Of a stretch of DNA of 64,000 nucleotides, positions 41,874 to 53,863 are shown piece by piece. Both the position numbers and the translations under genes were made by a program. The stretch covers positions 167,182,263-167,246,262 of the forward strand of contig NC_035437.2 of the NCBI RefSeq assembly GCF_002127325.2, read 5' to 3'. This stretch comes from Helianthus annuus. Taxonomy: Eukaryota > Streptophyta > Magnoliopsida > Asterales > Asteraceae. The notes beneath the pieces are model-generated. The model did no database searches. It had not been told where the DNA came from and saw only the letters and a program-made list of their open reading frames with translations. Positions within the stretch are counted from its first letter, which is position 1. Each line of letters opens with the position of its first letter.

Positions 41874-42544
41874 TTGGATTTACGAACCATAATCCCTTGT
41901 TTCCACGACCTCGCCACCACCGGAGTGAAAAACAACTCTGTCGTCACCATCGACGTGAAAAACAACGCAGTTTTCACCATGGCGTCTGGCATCTGCCTCG
42001 CCTCTGGAGGTGGCCGTTGCTGCTATCAACCACCATCGTCTTGCTACAGACCACCTTTAAACCCATCACCTCCGGAGAGGTGGCTGCCGAACTTTCATCC
42101 TTGGTTAAGGCAAGGACGCGCAGGGCCGGTCACCGGAGACTGGCCGGGTTCGGATCTCTCTCCGTCTTCCAAATCTCTCTCCCGTTTCAATCTTCTAGTC
42201 TATCTGTCTCTTTTGAAGGTGGAGGATGATCAAAAGGGTCCTGCGCCGTGTCGCAGGAGGTGGTTCAGAAGGGTGGCCAACGGAAGTCAATGGCGGCACA
42301 AGACCAATGTACAGCGACACTTTCTATATTAACATCTTGAAATTATTAAGCATGTAAGTGAGCCACCAAAGGGTGACTCTGTGCCGCATTATTCACCTTT
42401 TTTTTTCTGCAAGTCCTGCATGCATCATCAACAAACTATATTAACATCTTGAAATTATTAAGCATGTCTAAAGATTTTAGTTGGTCTTGAATTTGTATAT
42501 AATTTAGAGGTGGAAATTTTGACCTAGGGTTTATCTATAATCAA
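41874..42544. other. Non-repeat DNA of unknown origin
   Basis: The plus strand has a 152-codon ORF starting at 41874 and an overlapping one in another frame. Composition is GC-rich up to about 42250, like exon or CpG-rich gene DNA, but I recognise no protein family. A 39-bp phrase beginning ATATTAACATCTTG occurs twice (42327 and 42439), a local direct duplication. Confidence 0.35.
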
Positions 42545-42573
42545 CTAGTTTAATACCCGTCCGATGGACGGGT
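42545..42573 (-). mobile_element. Helitron-like 3' terminus (minus strand)
   Basis: On the minus strand there is an 8-bp perfect stem (ACCCGTCC / GGACGGGT, loop ATC), then ATTAAA and CTAG followed by T. A GC-rich hairpin a few bases before a terminal CTRR next to a host T is the Helitron 3' end. The element would extend to the right. The 5' TC end was not found. Confidence 0.6.
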
Positions 42574-43099
42574 TACGTTGATTTATTATATACTAACAAT
42601 GTGAATGAATCTATTAACACAAATATTTACTTATTGCATTTTAATATTACAACACAATCTGACTAACGGCTCAATAACGGTGTCGCCATTTTTTTGGACC
42701 CAAACAGCTACTTCAATGACTCTTTGGGTTGGGCAAATTAAATAGCCTATGGATAGGGCGGTGTTTGGCGCCTTTGACAGCCTACGTGGAGGGCGCCACG
42801 CCACAGCGATTAGCCTAAAAAATGGAACAAAATCAAGAGTGACAAAAGATAATTATGAAAACTTCTATATTCCTAGAGAATAAAATCCAGTATAGATATG
42901 TAAACAAACTCTTAACTATTTAGTCATTAATAACTATTTAGTCATAAATAACTGGCATTAAAAGAATACCAATATACTTCATATTTGAAGAATACTATTT
43001 GCCTGAATAAACATTACCAACTCCACCTTCATGATTCTTAATCCAATCCAGTATGATGAAGTAATTGTTATCTTCAACAAAAACCTCCTCTTAAATCTC
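42574..43099. other. Sequence between Helitron-like end and RING pseudogene
   Basis: No coding features. AT-rich with a GC-richer patch at 42740-42810. A short phrase ACTATTTAGTCATTAATA is partly duplicated near 42915. Confidence 0.35.
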
Positions 43100-44200
43100 T
43101 CATTTTGAAGCCGCGGACTTGCAGACCGGACATGCGTTCTTCTAAAGCAGCCATTGTTTGATGCAACCCGTGTGGAACTCATGCCCGCAACCTAGTGCTC
43201 CCAAATCATCTCCATTCTTGTATTCTTCCTGTTAAACCATCAAAGTTTACACCAACACAAACCAAACTAACATTTTCGCCAAGATACAAATAAAAGAAAT
43301 ATACGCGTACCTGACATATGCAGCAAGGTTTGGCATCTGTCTCACCCGCTACACTCGCGTATGTTTTCTGTTTCAAATGTTTATAAATGTTTTCTTTGGT
43401 CAATCCAGTATTCACGTTTCCAATCCGCTCTTCCAACGGCTACAGCTCCTGAACAGATATTAAAATTTATATTATCTCTATTCATAATTGCATCATTATA
43501 AATAAAATGAACAAAGAATGTTATTTTCATTACCTCATAAGACATGTTATCAATATCGAGCCGCATATCCCTGTGCCGATCATGAATATCAACCAAGCCA
43601 TAAAAGACAAATTGATTTAGAAGCATAACATCCTCGAATCGCAGACCCTCTCCCCTGCGTATACGATCCAAAACGTTGTGCATCTGCATCGAAGAAAGAC
43701 CACATGTTTTCAGCATAACAAAAAGATAAAATCATAATTTATATAACTTTGTAAATCATTAAACATACCTCTGCTACAAGTCTGCCTCTCCTTTCACTTC
43801 CACCAGAAAATGTTGTTGATGATAGATACGGGAAACCAAAAGCACCATTAACCTGTCTATTTAAGGTTCTTACCCGATGATGATGATGACCCGTGATAGT
43901 ATTTACAATCGGGATTCCAGTTTCGTGTGAAGCTGAAGCATTCACATGTGGTGGAATTCTAGAGAAAAGATTACGGTTTTGCCCTCCACTACTACTAGCC
44001 TGTGAATCAATGGAAGACAATAAAGACCGCCGAAGAAGTTCAGTTCGTCTTCTAGACGAATAAAGTGTAGAAGCACGATTGTTAGTTTCATGCCCACCTA
44101 CAGAATTCAAATCCAAATTAACTGCTGTTTGAGCGGTGTTCGGTATATCATTTAACTGGACAAATAAAGGGTGAACCAAATAAACCACTACACGAACCAA
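43100..44200 (-). pseudogene. MBR/RHG1A-type RING-H2 E3 ubiquitin ligase, 3' exons, disabled
   Basis: Four phase-0 exons (44200-43769, 43683-43534, 43448-43311, 43228-43100) with GT-AG junctions match the C-terminal part of MBR1/MBR2-like RING ligases. Diagnostic blocks are RRGEGLRFEDVMLLNQ, DIHDRHRDMRLDIDNMSYE, LEERIGNVNTGL and a RING-H2 split over two exons (CCICQ, then CGHEFHTGCIKQW, then CPVCKS). Two in-frame TAG stops (43440-43442 and 43142-43144) break it, the second inside the RING between the W and CPVC. Intact splice sites with stop codons suggest an inactive genomic copy. It lies on the same strand as the Helitron-like end at 42545. Confidence 0.82.
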
Positions 44201-44254
44201 CTGTAACAAAAAAGATGACATGATATCTGTGTAAATAGATTTCAGTTCCCAAAT

Positions 44255-44465
44255 CCTATCAAAATTGCCCCTTGATGTACAATCTCTTTAAAAAAACATT
44301 TGTAACCAACCCGACCTGAAACTTGCTCCGACCCAAAACCCGTTCTGACCCGAACCCATTTCGACCCGAACCCGTTTTGACCCGAACCAAAACAACCCCT
44401 TTTTAATTGACCCATTTTGACCCGAACCCGTTTTGACCCATGACCCGACCCGTTTGCCAAGTGTA
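44255..44465. repeat. GACCCGAACCC-rich repeat, copy 1
   Basis: Starts with AAATTGCCCCTTGATGTAC and runs into a chain of degenerate GACCCGAACCCGTTT units, ending near GACCCGTTTGCC. The same arrangement occurs at 60812-61025, so the two form one repeat family in direct orientation. Confidence 0.65.
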
Positions 44466-44811
44466 ATGAAAAGCAAGCAAATAGCATGATAAATTGAAGC
44501 GAAAAGCTCAAGCATAAAAAAACAACACGCAACATACATTTTTAATACGATGAATATTATTATAGCAGTATCCTTAGAAGCGACCCTAAATAAACCTTTT
44601 GAGGCTTTAAAAAGATATAACCTGCAGCCAACAACTCATTCTTCCTCTGTCTCTGCAGATGAATTATCAAATGATGGTTAATAATCTTACATTAACTGAA
44701 AAGTGTATCTCAAAACACAAACCAAATAACATTTTGCAGGAGTGTGAAGCAATACAGCATAGCAGAAATTATCTGTACTGACGAAAAAGATAAGTAAAAT
44801 AAATGAAACAC

Positions 44812-44908
44812 CAAGCGGCGAACCATGGACAGACAGAAGCATCTCACCCTGTTTTGGAAGCCGTAAAGTTTTCGACGTCATACCAACCGACAACCTCCCG
44901 CTACTTAC
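44812..44908 (-). pseudogene. Exon fragment with Borealin-like C-terminal motif
   Basis: After a TTGCAG acceptor at 44909-44910 the minus strand reads GRLSVGMTSKTLRLPKQGEM and LLSVHGSPLGV. The (P)K.GE...S..GSPLGV pattern is what I recall from the C-terminus of Borealin-related proteins (chromosomal passenger complex). The flanking exons are not seen. The low boundary is approximate. Confidence 0.4.
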
Positions 44909-45337
44909 CTGCAATTATAATGTTAGTTATCAGATTCACATTATTAAATGAAAATTCAGATAACAAAATTTCTCAATTTGTTCACTGTCACACATACCCC
45001 CAGAGTTTGCATATAATCTTCAGTGCCAAGAATACGAGGGTCGGATGCCCTCTATACACTGATCCAAACCCACCTTCCCCTAAAAAACAATCAGGGCTAA
45101 AAAATACGAGTTATAGTTGCATGCTCACCGAATGTGAAAGTCTGAGATCCAATTTGACCAAATGGCAAAATGATGCCTTTTTTAAATTGACCCATTCTGA
45201 CTTAAACCCGTTTACATTCAAACATTAACAGAGCATGATCATGATCTGACACCTAATCCAACCCGATTCACATATTTTGACGGCCATTTAATAAATGATG
45301 AGAGAGAGATTTACCATCTCACCAGTAACGTATATCA

Positions 45338-45781
45338 ACCTGCTTCTCATCTTATCTTTTTTGGACGCCACATATAGTGCTGAAACAGGTTGCGGTTGAG
45401 CCCAAATGACATTAAGCACCACCAATGGTTCAGGCAGGCATGCATGCATCTGTATACCTGAATAGATCATATCAAACCCATTAATCATAACCTTGACTCA
45501 CCCACTAAGTTTCATATTAAACCCGTTAATCATAACCTTGACTCACCCTCCAAGTTTCATATCAAACCCATTAATCAAAACCTTGACTCACCCTCTAAGT
45601 TTCCTATTAAACACATAAATCAAATTCAAAGAAACTCATAGGGGCAGAGGAACTCACCATCCACAAACACAACTCCAGTCACTGACTCCGATATATCCAC
45701 AAGAATTTTTGTGGGTTTCATCATCCCACCATGCACAAGTACCTCCTTTTCTCCCTTAACTGCAACTATAAGTTCACTAAC
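45338..45781 (-). pseudogene. Two consecutive exon-like segments of an unrecognised gene
   Basis: 45781-45658 encodes VSELIVAVKGEKEVLVHGG and on to VTGVVFVD, with acceptor and donor. About 45461-45338 continues the frame with GIQMHACLPEPLVVLNVIWA and on to YVTGEM. The splice phases match (one base carried over). Codon-like conservation of hydrophobic pattern suggests a real gene origin, but I do not recognise the family. It may belong with the adjacent Borealin-like exon. Confidence 0.4.
45476..45610 (-). repeat. Minisatellite, 3 x 45 bp
   Basis: Three head-to-tail 45-bp units beginning ACCCATTAATCATAACC at 45476, 45521 and 45566, with a few substitutions, in the intron between the two exon-like segments. 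Confidence 0.8.
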
Positions 45782-46053
45782 CTAAAAAACCAATAGCATT
45801 AAGAATTAAAAACCAGTTCAGTGTATAATTATGGTCAGTATATGATAGGTTAGAAAGTCAACTGATCTAACTGTGGTCAACTGTACCATATCTAGTAGTA
45901 TCATATTCAAACAGAAAGTTAGCATTCTAAGTGAACTAAATCAGAAAGTCGACCTCATAGGTTAACATCCTAAAGTCAACATACTCACCACATAATACTA
46001 AATTCCGAAAACAAAGTTACATCAAAGGTTTACAACATAATATTTGTAACTAA

Positions 46054-49000
46054 TTAAAAAAAAGACTCATCGCCGTTTTCTTCAACATCTACTTCATGTT
46101 CCATATCAGGTGTAATGTCAATGCCATCTTCACCATCATCCCCAATCCTATGCAAATTAGGCACATTAAATGTGCAATCATCAAGAACTCCCATGTCAAA
46201 TACATCTCTTACTTTTACAAATCTGACAACCTCCCAGTCTTTATGCTTGGGATCTGTGACATAGAACACCTTATCAACTTGTGCTGCCAATACAAATGGA
46301 TCATCAGTTAAACTAGCCCCTGTATGTGCCTTGTATGAGAAATTTACCAATGTTACACCATTATCTATCTTGTAGCCCCTATTGATATCAACCCATTCAC
46401 ATTTGAATAAAACTACTCGTATTTGACCTGAGTAGTTTAACTCAATAATGTCATTCAATTTACCATAGTAGTTAACCACGCCTTGAACAGGCCTTCTATC
46501 TCGACTACTAGCATAATTTTCACCTTCTACAGTAACAACAACACCACTGTTTTGGGTTTTTAGTGACTTCTCTCGACTTTTTGTATGAAAACGGTAACCC
46601 TTAACAAGGTATCCAGAGTATCGATTCACACTTCTAAGCGGACCACGAGCAAGCCATTTTAGATCTTCAGTTACTTCATCACCTTGCTCTTCCAAACGTG
46701 CAACCTACAACAGAGTTGTTAATAGTCATTTACTAAGATCCGAAACAATAAATTATAAGGTATTCATAGTATTTATTTTGAATTACCCTTTTCTTGAACC
46801 AGTCAGCAAACTGTTGGCCATGAATCTTGTTCATTTCATAATCTGGTATCCGACGAGAACCGTATTGTCCCTTGACTATCCGTTTGTGTTCCCTTAAATA
46901 AAAATTGATATTACTATATATTTTTGTGATAGATGAATGAAGAGCAAGAGTAACTAATAGCAAACACAAATTATCTTACTCTCGAAAAGGTGTAACTGAC
47001 TCAACATTGAATAATACATAGCGATGTGCTTGAGTGAGAGACTTCTCATCAATGTCTGAATTTGAAGATCTCCTTCTTTTGCGAATAGGTACTCCCAAAT
47101 CCAATTTACGACCTAAGGCACGACCAGGGCAAAGATTGTTGGATTCTTCGATGTGATTTTGGTAACCCTCATCATCGTTCCTAACTGCTCTAGTAAAAAC
47201 AGTTTCTACTTTGGATAGATATCTAGAGCAAAATGTTATACTTTCCTCAGCTAAATAGCCTTCAGCAATTGATCCTTCGGGATGAGCTCGATTATGAACG
47301 TATGACTTAAGTTTTAGAAGGTCCCTGTACATGTCATACTTCTAAGTCATTGATCATTTAGAAATAAAATAAACTAGTTTTAGGACATGTTATAGTTTAA
47401 GTGTCGTTTTTACTTGACTTAATGTCATACAATAGGCCTAGCTTGTATAGTTACAAAAGACACTTGGTTTAGATCTGTAAGTAGTTAGAAAATGCATGAA
47501 CAACTGTTTTGCGTTTGTTATGCCATACATAGTGTATTGAGTACCAAATACACCATACGCAAGGAAGAGGAACTGGGCCAGGTTCATAACTAGTTTTTGG
47601 ATGGAAAATCCTACCCAATAAGAACCGGGTAGGATAGGGTATGGAACCGGTTTGGTTCGAACAACCTGAATTGAATCGACTCAGCCTAAGTTGGAAGAGA
47701 TCATTAAAAAACAGCAAAAATTCATTTTGGCATATGATCGACCAACTTATGTGCACTTCAATGCAATCATTTTCAACATATAAATCAGAATATCAATATA
47801 CTCAAATGTAACCATCCACAAATCATTCAATATACACAAACCCAACTCCAATTATCATACAAAATCAAACGAGTTGTACTGAACTTCTACCTGAATTGTT
47901 TGATGAAACTTGAAATTTATATGGAGCTTAGCTTGTAAAATCAGGTTATAAATTTTGTAGCCAATAGCCAGTTGGGCCTATCCCCCCCCCCCCCCCGATA
48001 CACTTTAAATATATAGGAATGTAGCAGATAATGGATAACATTAATAAAAACATTATTTACCTTTCAACAGGGTACATCCACCGAAATGCGACAGGACCTC
48101 CAAGCCTAACCTCTCTCGTTAGATGGATCACCAAGTGAACCATTATAGTAAAGAATGATGGAGGAAATATCTTCTCTAGTTTGCATAAAGTGAGATGAAC
48201 TTTAGACTCGAGAAAATGTAGATCAACTTCAGATAAGTCCTTGTAGCAAATGGTCTTTAAAAATTCGCATAACTCGATTATAACAGAGCTTACATGATCC
48301 GGCAAACTTCCACGTAATGCAATCGGCAAATACTCTTGCATCAACATGTGACAGTCATAACTTTTCATCCCAATTAGCTTGCCCTCATTTAAGTGTACAC
48401 ATTGAGAGATATTGGATGAAAATTCATCAGGAGGCTTGATTGACTTAAGGGTTGTTAAAAATTGAGCCTTTTCACCTCGAGTCATTTGATAGCAAGCTTT
48501 TGGCATGAAAGTGATACTACTTCTAGGCCGCTTCTTTGGATGCAATTCTTTTCTTATACCCATTTCTTGTAAGTCAAGTCTTGTTTTATAGTTATCTTTC
48601 GACTTTCCTTCTTGTCCTAATAAAGTCCCCACTATGTTGTCACAGACATTCTTTTCAATGTGCATCACATCAAGATTGTGACGCAACAGCAGATGCTCCC
48701 AATATGGCAACATAAAAAAAATACTTTTCTTTTTCCATGGACTACGAACATCATTGTCGACAAGAAATTCTATGTCGCCTACTTGTTGTAGAACCTCCTC
48801 TCCAGAAGGAGGAATAGGAGCAACTCTGAATTCGTGGCGTCCAACAAACGATCTAATATCTGAACGCCAACTATGGTCAAATGGAAGCCACCTCCTATGA
48901 CACATGTAACAAAACTTTCTTCCATGAGTTAGCCATTTGGATTCAGTACCAAAACCACATACGGGACATGCAAGTTCTCCTTTAGTGCTCCACCCAGATA

Positions 49001-50291
49001 GATTGGCATAACCTGGAAAGTCTGATATGGTAGAAATAATAGAAGCCTTCAACATGAAGTATTGTTTCGTTGAGGCATCAAATGTATTAACTCCATCCTC
49101 CCATAACTCCTTCAATTCCTTAATCAAAGGTTGCATATACACGTCTATCTTGTTTCCAGGACTTTTAGGACCCGGGATGATTAAAGAAAGAATAAAATTT
49201 GGCTGCTTCATAACCAACCATGGTGGTAAGTTGTATGGAATAAGAAAAACTGGCCAAATACTATTTACCGAATTCATTGTCCTAAATGGGTTGAAGCCGT
49301 CAGTTGCCAGAGCTAGACGAACATTGCGAGGATCAGTAGCGAATTCAGGAAACTTTTCATCAAAATCTTTCCAAGCTAATGCATCTGCTGGATGCCGCAA
49401 TTTTCCATCTTTTACACGCTCTAGATGATGCCACTTCATAAGGTTAGACGTCTTTGATGACGTAAACAATCTTTGAAGTCTAGGCTTTAAGGGAAACCAT
49501 CGTAATATTTTTAAAGCCTTCCTCTTGGGAGGATTTACTTCGTTTTCTGGATTAGCTTCATGAACTTTCCATCTAGAAGATGCACAAAAAGAACACACTT
49601 CATCTTTCTCCTTGTCATTCCAAAACAACATGCAACCATTAGGACATGCATGTATTTTTTCATATCCTAATCCGATGTCGGCCATTAATTTTTTCACTTG
49701 TGGTGTTGTTTTAGGTAACAAATTTCCTTTAGGTAACAAATCCTTTAAAAAGTCTAATAACATAGAGAAAGATGTGTTACTCCATCCACCGAGACATTTT
49801 ATTTGGTACAAATGCACCACACAAGATAACTTGCTGTATTTGCAATTCGGGTACACATTTTCTTCGGCTTCCTTAACAAGGTCATCAAATTTGCTTCTTC
49901 TATTGTTCGTCTCTTGACTATTATTCCAAGCATTCTCATGTATCCCCACTCCACTTCCACCTTCTGTTTCAAAAATATCATCCAACATTTCATGCATTTC
50001 ATGGCGAAGTATCTCTTCGTCATCATTATGGGTTGTGCTCCTCGATGCAACCGTTGCGCCTTCCCCATGATATACCCAATTCAAGTATTCAGGCCGGAAC
50101 CCTGAACATATGAGGTGATCCAGAACAGTTTGTCTACTCTGATATTTCATATTTAGACACTTTGTACATGGACATTTTATTTTCCCCCCATTGACACAAG
50201 CTCTCTCAAATGCAAAATTCAAGAACGTGTGCACCCCATTAACAAAAGTTTGACTTGATCTTGGTGCAAGGTACATCCATGATCTGTCCAT
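46054..50291 (-). CDS. CACTA (En/Spm) TNP2-type transposase, apparently intact
   Basis: Four exons (50291-48061, 47324-46980, 46892-46787, 46704-46054) join in phase with GT-AG introns into 1110 codons without a stop. The N-terminus MDRSWMYLAPRSSQTF...CPCTKC...H.GF is the transposase-associated domain (about 1-75). The TNP2 catalytic region (about 200-450) includes LALATDGFNPFRTMN and PGYANLSGW...CPVCG. A DUF4218-type block follows, running across exon 1-2 (LRGSLPDHV to RAHPEGSIAEGYLAEE). A DUF4216-type block in exon 4 (VNYYGKLNDIIELNY, VLFKCEWVD) and an acidic tail end the protein. Transposase of this class cuts and moves CACTA elements. A TNPA-like second gene and a right terminus are not visible nearby. 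The link with the left terminus at 38611 is possible but unproved. Confidence 0.87.
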
Positions 50292-52075
50292 TACTATTCA
50301 AAGTGAAAAATAACAAACTTTGTAAGTATTACATATTATACAAAAACATATAACTGAGTACAAACAGAGGAATGAAGCCAAACTTTGTAAGAATAAACCT
50401 AAATTGCTTAATATCATGCTAACATTATGGTAGGTGAACTAAATCTATTAGTGGATGTGCTGATCGATATGGAAGTCAGTTACATGGAAACCAGGAGTTA
50501 AGATATGCAGAGCTGCTGATATTGATTTTATTATGTTTGTTTTTCAAGCTGGTGTTGTAATTTGTAATTCCATATTGGACCAGTACTTTCAGGTTGTCTG
50601 TATTTGCTCAGAAAAAGAAAAAACAAATTCCAAATTTAATATAAAACATGTGGAATAGGGTCAAACTTCTGACCTTTGGGACAAATGGAGGAGTTTATCA
50701 CTACAGCACCTTTGATCTTAGCATTTCTATAATATGGTTTTTTAGTTGAAAAATAGAGATGATTGGATTTGGTCAGATCTGTTTGTTTATTCATTTGGTT
50801 CATATAACTCAAGTAGCTTTTGGTGTTCAGAAGCAAATGAACCAACGAGCAAATATTTGAACAAACAACTGATATGGGTCATATAGCACAACCTAAATTT
50901 ATAATTGGCCGGCACTAGGTGTTATAAAATTCAGTGAATAATTCATGAACAAACAAAAGGCATTTATGATCGACTAACTTGATTATTGCACATGCACACA
51001 CACACACACTGATAAACAAAACAACAACGAAGTTTCAATTCAAACCGGTAAAAATCACAGAAATACATCATGATTGTTGCACATATACCCACAATCACAC
51101 ATTGTTGACCATTTGAACATAATTTTTTTAAATTTTAACAATTACTGACCTAAAATTGAAGGTGTTGAAGTTGCGATCCTCTAGTCGTGCTTGGTATCCC
51201 TTGGATCACCGGCGATTTTGATTTGCTTTATGGAACAACTCAGCACACCAGTACTACAAAAAAAAAAAAAAAGTCTTTTTATAAGGTGACTATTTGAGAA
51301 AAAAAAAAAACCCTCACAACCTTCTTCCACAACCCTAAAAAAACAAAAATCAGTGCCTATAGTTCTATGTAGACAAACTGAAAGCATTGAAAGCGTACCA
51401 CAAGACAACTACAATTAGGAATAAACAAAAACAGTAAGATAAGATTATTAAAAACACACAAAGTTCGAGTAGCAATTTGAAAATCAGAATAAACATTCAT
51501 GAATCATCAGTGTTTTAGGATTACAAACAAACAAATCAAGGCCCTAGTGGTAAGCAAATCATCGAACACTTGGTGGGCATGTTGTTGGTAACCAAGAAAT
51601 TTATGTACATCATCAACAAAGTCCTCTAAATAATGTTATATGAATCAAATTAAAAACAAGGAACAATGAATATAGTATAGAACCAGTAGCAATAGTGAAG
51701 CATACATGTCTTTCAGGCTCTGGAATCTCCTTCATGGTTGCTTCCTAGAACTGATGCCATGGAGGAAAAACACAGATAATCGCTGGGGTCCTGGGGAGAA
51801 GTGAACAAATTAGGTTAGGGAAAGGGAAGTTAAGCTCTGGTGTTGGTGTGTGGGAAATCCAAATATTGGGCGGAAGGATTGTGCGGGAATTAATTTGGGA
51901 AGGAGGGAAGGTAAATTAGTTTCAAACTAATTACAAAACCTATCAGAAAATATTTTATTTTAATGTATGATAGATATAAATTATATTTTACAAACTAAAT
52001 TTAAGTATATATATATATATATATATCAATAAAAGGTTAAATTTAAACCGATGAAGATTTGAATTAGTTTGAAAC
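50292..52075. other. Upstream region of the CACTA transposase
   Basis: No recognisable gene. Contains a (CA)n run near 50994-51010, A-runs at 51256 and 51299, and a (TA)n run at 52005-52026. The part 51700-51850 has exon/5'-UTR-like composition. A true CACTA right terminus was looked for and not found. Confidence 0.4.
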
Positions 52076-52566
52076 TAGGGATGCAAACGAGCCGAGCGAC
52101 TCGCGAGCTACTCGAGATCGGCTCCAGAAAAAGCTCAAAACGAGCCGAGCCTTATCAAGCCCGAGCCGAGCTTGAGCCTAAAATAAAGCTCGTTTGTTTA
52201 TCGAGCTCGAGCTCGAGCTCGAGCCTCACATGTGAAGTTCGTTAGGCTTGTCGAACCTTACGAGCCATAGTGTAAACGAGCCGAGTCGAGCCGAGCTTAT
52301 TTAAACTTGTTTACAAGCCGACCTCGAACCTAAGAATAAGCTTCTTTAGTAAACGAGCTCGAGCTTCATTTATCGAGCTCGCGAGCCTAAAAAGTCTATT
52401 TATATTATTTTTATTTAATATATTAATTTATAGATAATAAACAAGCCGAGCTCGAGCTTTAGAAAATACCAACAAGATGAGCTCGAGCCCGAGCTCTCAT
52501 AAGTTAATCTAGCTCGAGCTCGAGTCTGGTCGAGTTCGGGCTCGGCTTGGCTCGTTTGCACCCCTA
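52076..52566. mobile_element. Ac-like hAT MITE, 491 bp, GAGCTCG family
   Basis: Starts TAGGGATGCAAACGAGCC (the Ac-like TAGGGATG form) and ends CTCGTTTGCACCCCTA. GAGCTCG words fill the inside. The flanks TTTGAAAC and GTTTCACG are not a clear direct duplication. Confidence 0.68.
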
Positions 52567-52567
52567 G

Positions 52568-52781
52568 TTTCACGTTTTAATGGTTGGAACGGGTTCTAGT
52601 TCCGGTTATTTAATCAAAAAAACTATATCCTATGTGCACGGTTCCGGGTAGGGTTCGCTTTCGGTTCTTAAGAAACCGAGTATTAAAATACCCTATTTTT
52701 GGGTTTTTCAATACCTTATTTCGGAGTTTTTAGTACTCTATTTCCAAGTTTAGTAATACTCTATTGCGTTTGTATTACCTT
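52568..52781 (+). repeat. Dispersed direct repeat, copy 1
   Basis: About 210 bp beginning TTCACGTTTTAATGG and running through GTGCACGGTTCCGGGTAGGG to CTCTATTGCGTTTG. It recurs in the same orientation at 57454-57660 with roughly ten differences. The two copies bracket the Mutator element. Confidence 0.75.
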
Positions 52782-53019
52782 ATTTTTTCGACTTTTTGTT
52801 TATTATAATAATTAATATTGTTATTGATAAATACGCATTGTATAATGTAAAAAAAAACTAAAATAAATGCACTAACATAAATTTAAAGGATAAATATTAG
52901 AATCATGTATCAGGTATAGCCGAGTATAATCGTTTTTGGTTCTTGTCCGGTTTCGGGCATTAATCGGGTATGACCGATTCTGGTTCGGTCCCAGGTATTG
53001 AGTTCAAAATGTATACCCT

Positions 53020-53590
53020 ATATACACTCGTATATGACTACGAGTTACTATGTTTGATAATAATTTACCACTGTTGCCTGTCATTTTAACCAACATTGAT
53101 TATGGTTGACCAAATTTTACTTAATTGACCTTAACTGGTCACCACCAACTCTAATCCATCATCAATAACCATAGTCAACCAACATTAATCCTAATTGACC
53201 ACAATGGGCCATCTATGACCTTGATTTACCTTTATTGGTGATAATAGAACATCAACCGCCCTAATTCACCATCATTTGCCTTAAATTAACATCAATATTT
53301 TTAGTTGACTGTTATTTATAATCATGATATATCAGCATGATGGGTTGTAATGGATCCATTATAAGTCAATAACACTCCATAAAGAAGTCACAATGGGTCA
53401 TATACACCCGCATATGACTATAAGCCACTGTGTTTGATAATAATGTACCACTAGAATATCATTTTAACCAACATTGATTGTGGTTGACCAAGTTTATCTT
53501 AATTGGTTACCATTGACTAATCCACCACCAATGATTCTAATCGACTACCATTAATCCTAATTGACCATAATGGGACATCCATGACCTTGA
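53020..53590 (+). repeat. Tandem duplication with about 378-bp period
   Basis: The segment from 53020 (ATATACACTCGTATATGACT) is repeated from 53398 (CATATACACCCGCATATGAC). Both contain TTTTAACCAACATTGAT and CATTAATCCTAATTGACC blocks. The second unit is cut off about 60 bp before the Mutator element. Confidence 0.7.
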
Positions 53591-53863
53591 ATTTAGTACT
53601 TTTGGTTCTAGTACCGAATTTATCCCTACATGTTATGTAACATAGATTAATGAGTTGATTGCCATTTTAGTTCCTGTGGTTTGGGCCATTTTGCCAGTTT
53701 AGTTCAAAGGTTTCATTTTTAACATCTGGATCCAAAAAGGTTTCGTTGTTGCCATTTTGGTCCAACTGACTTAACCCCATCCAATGAACTCTGTTACTCA
53801 GGGGGCAATTTTGTCATTTCCTTTTTAATTTATTTAAAACAATCAAACAAATTTAACAAAAAC

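Noticed and set aside
41874..42332. 152-codon ORF as a real gene
   Set aside because: A second overlapping frame is equally open, no known motif is present, and it lies between captured fragments; recorded only as unexplained DNA.
51251..51275. GTACTACAAAAAAAA as a CACTA terminus
   Set aside because: It reads in the same direction as a left end, lacks CACTA at its start, has no subterminal repeats and is simply followed by an A-run.
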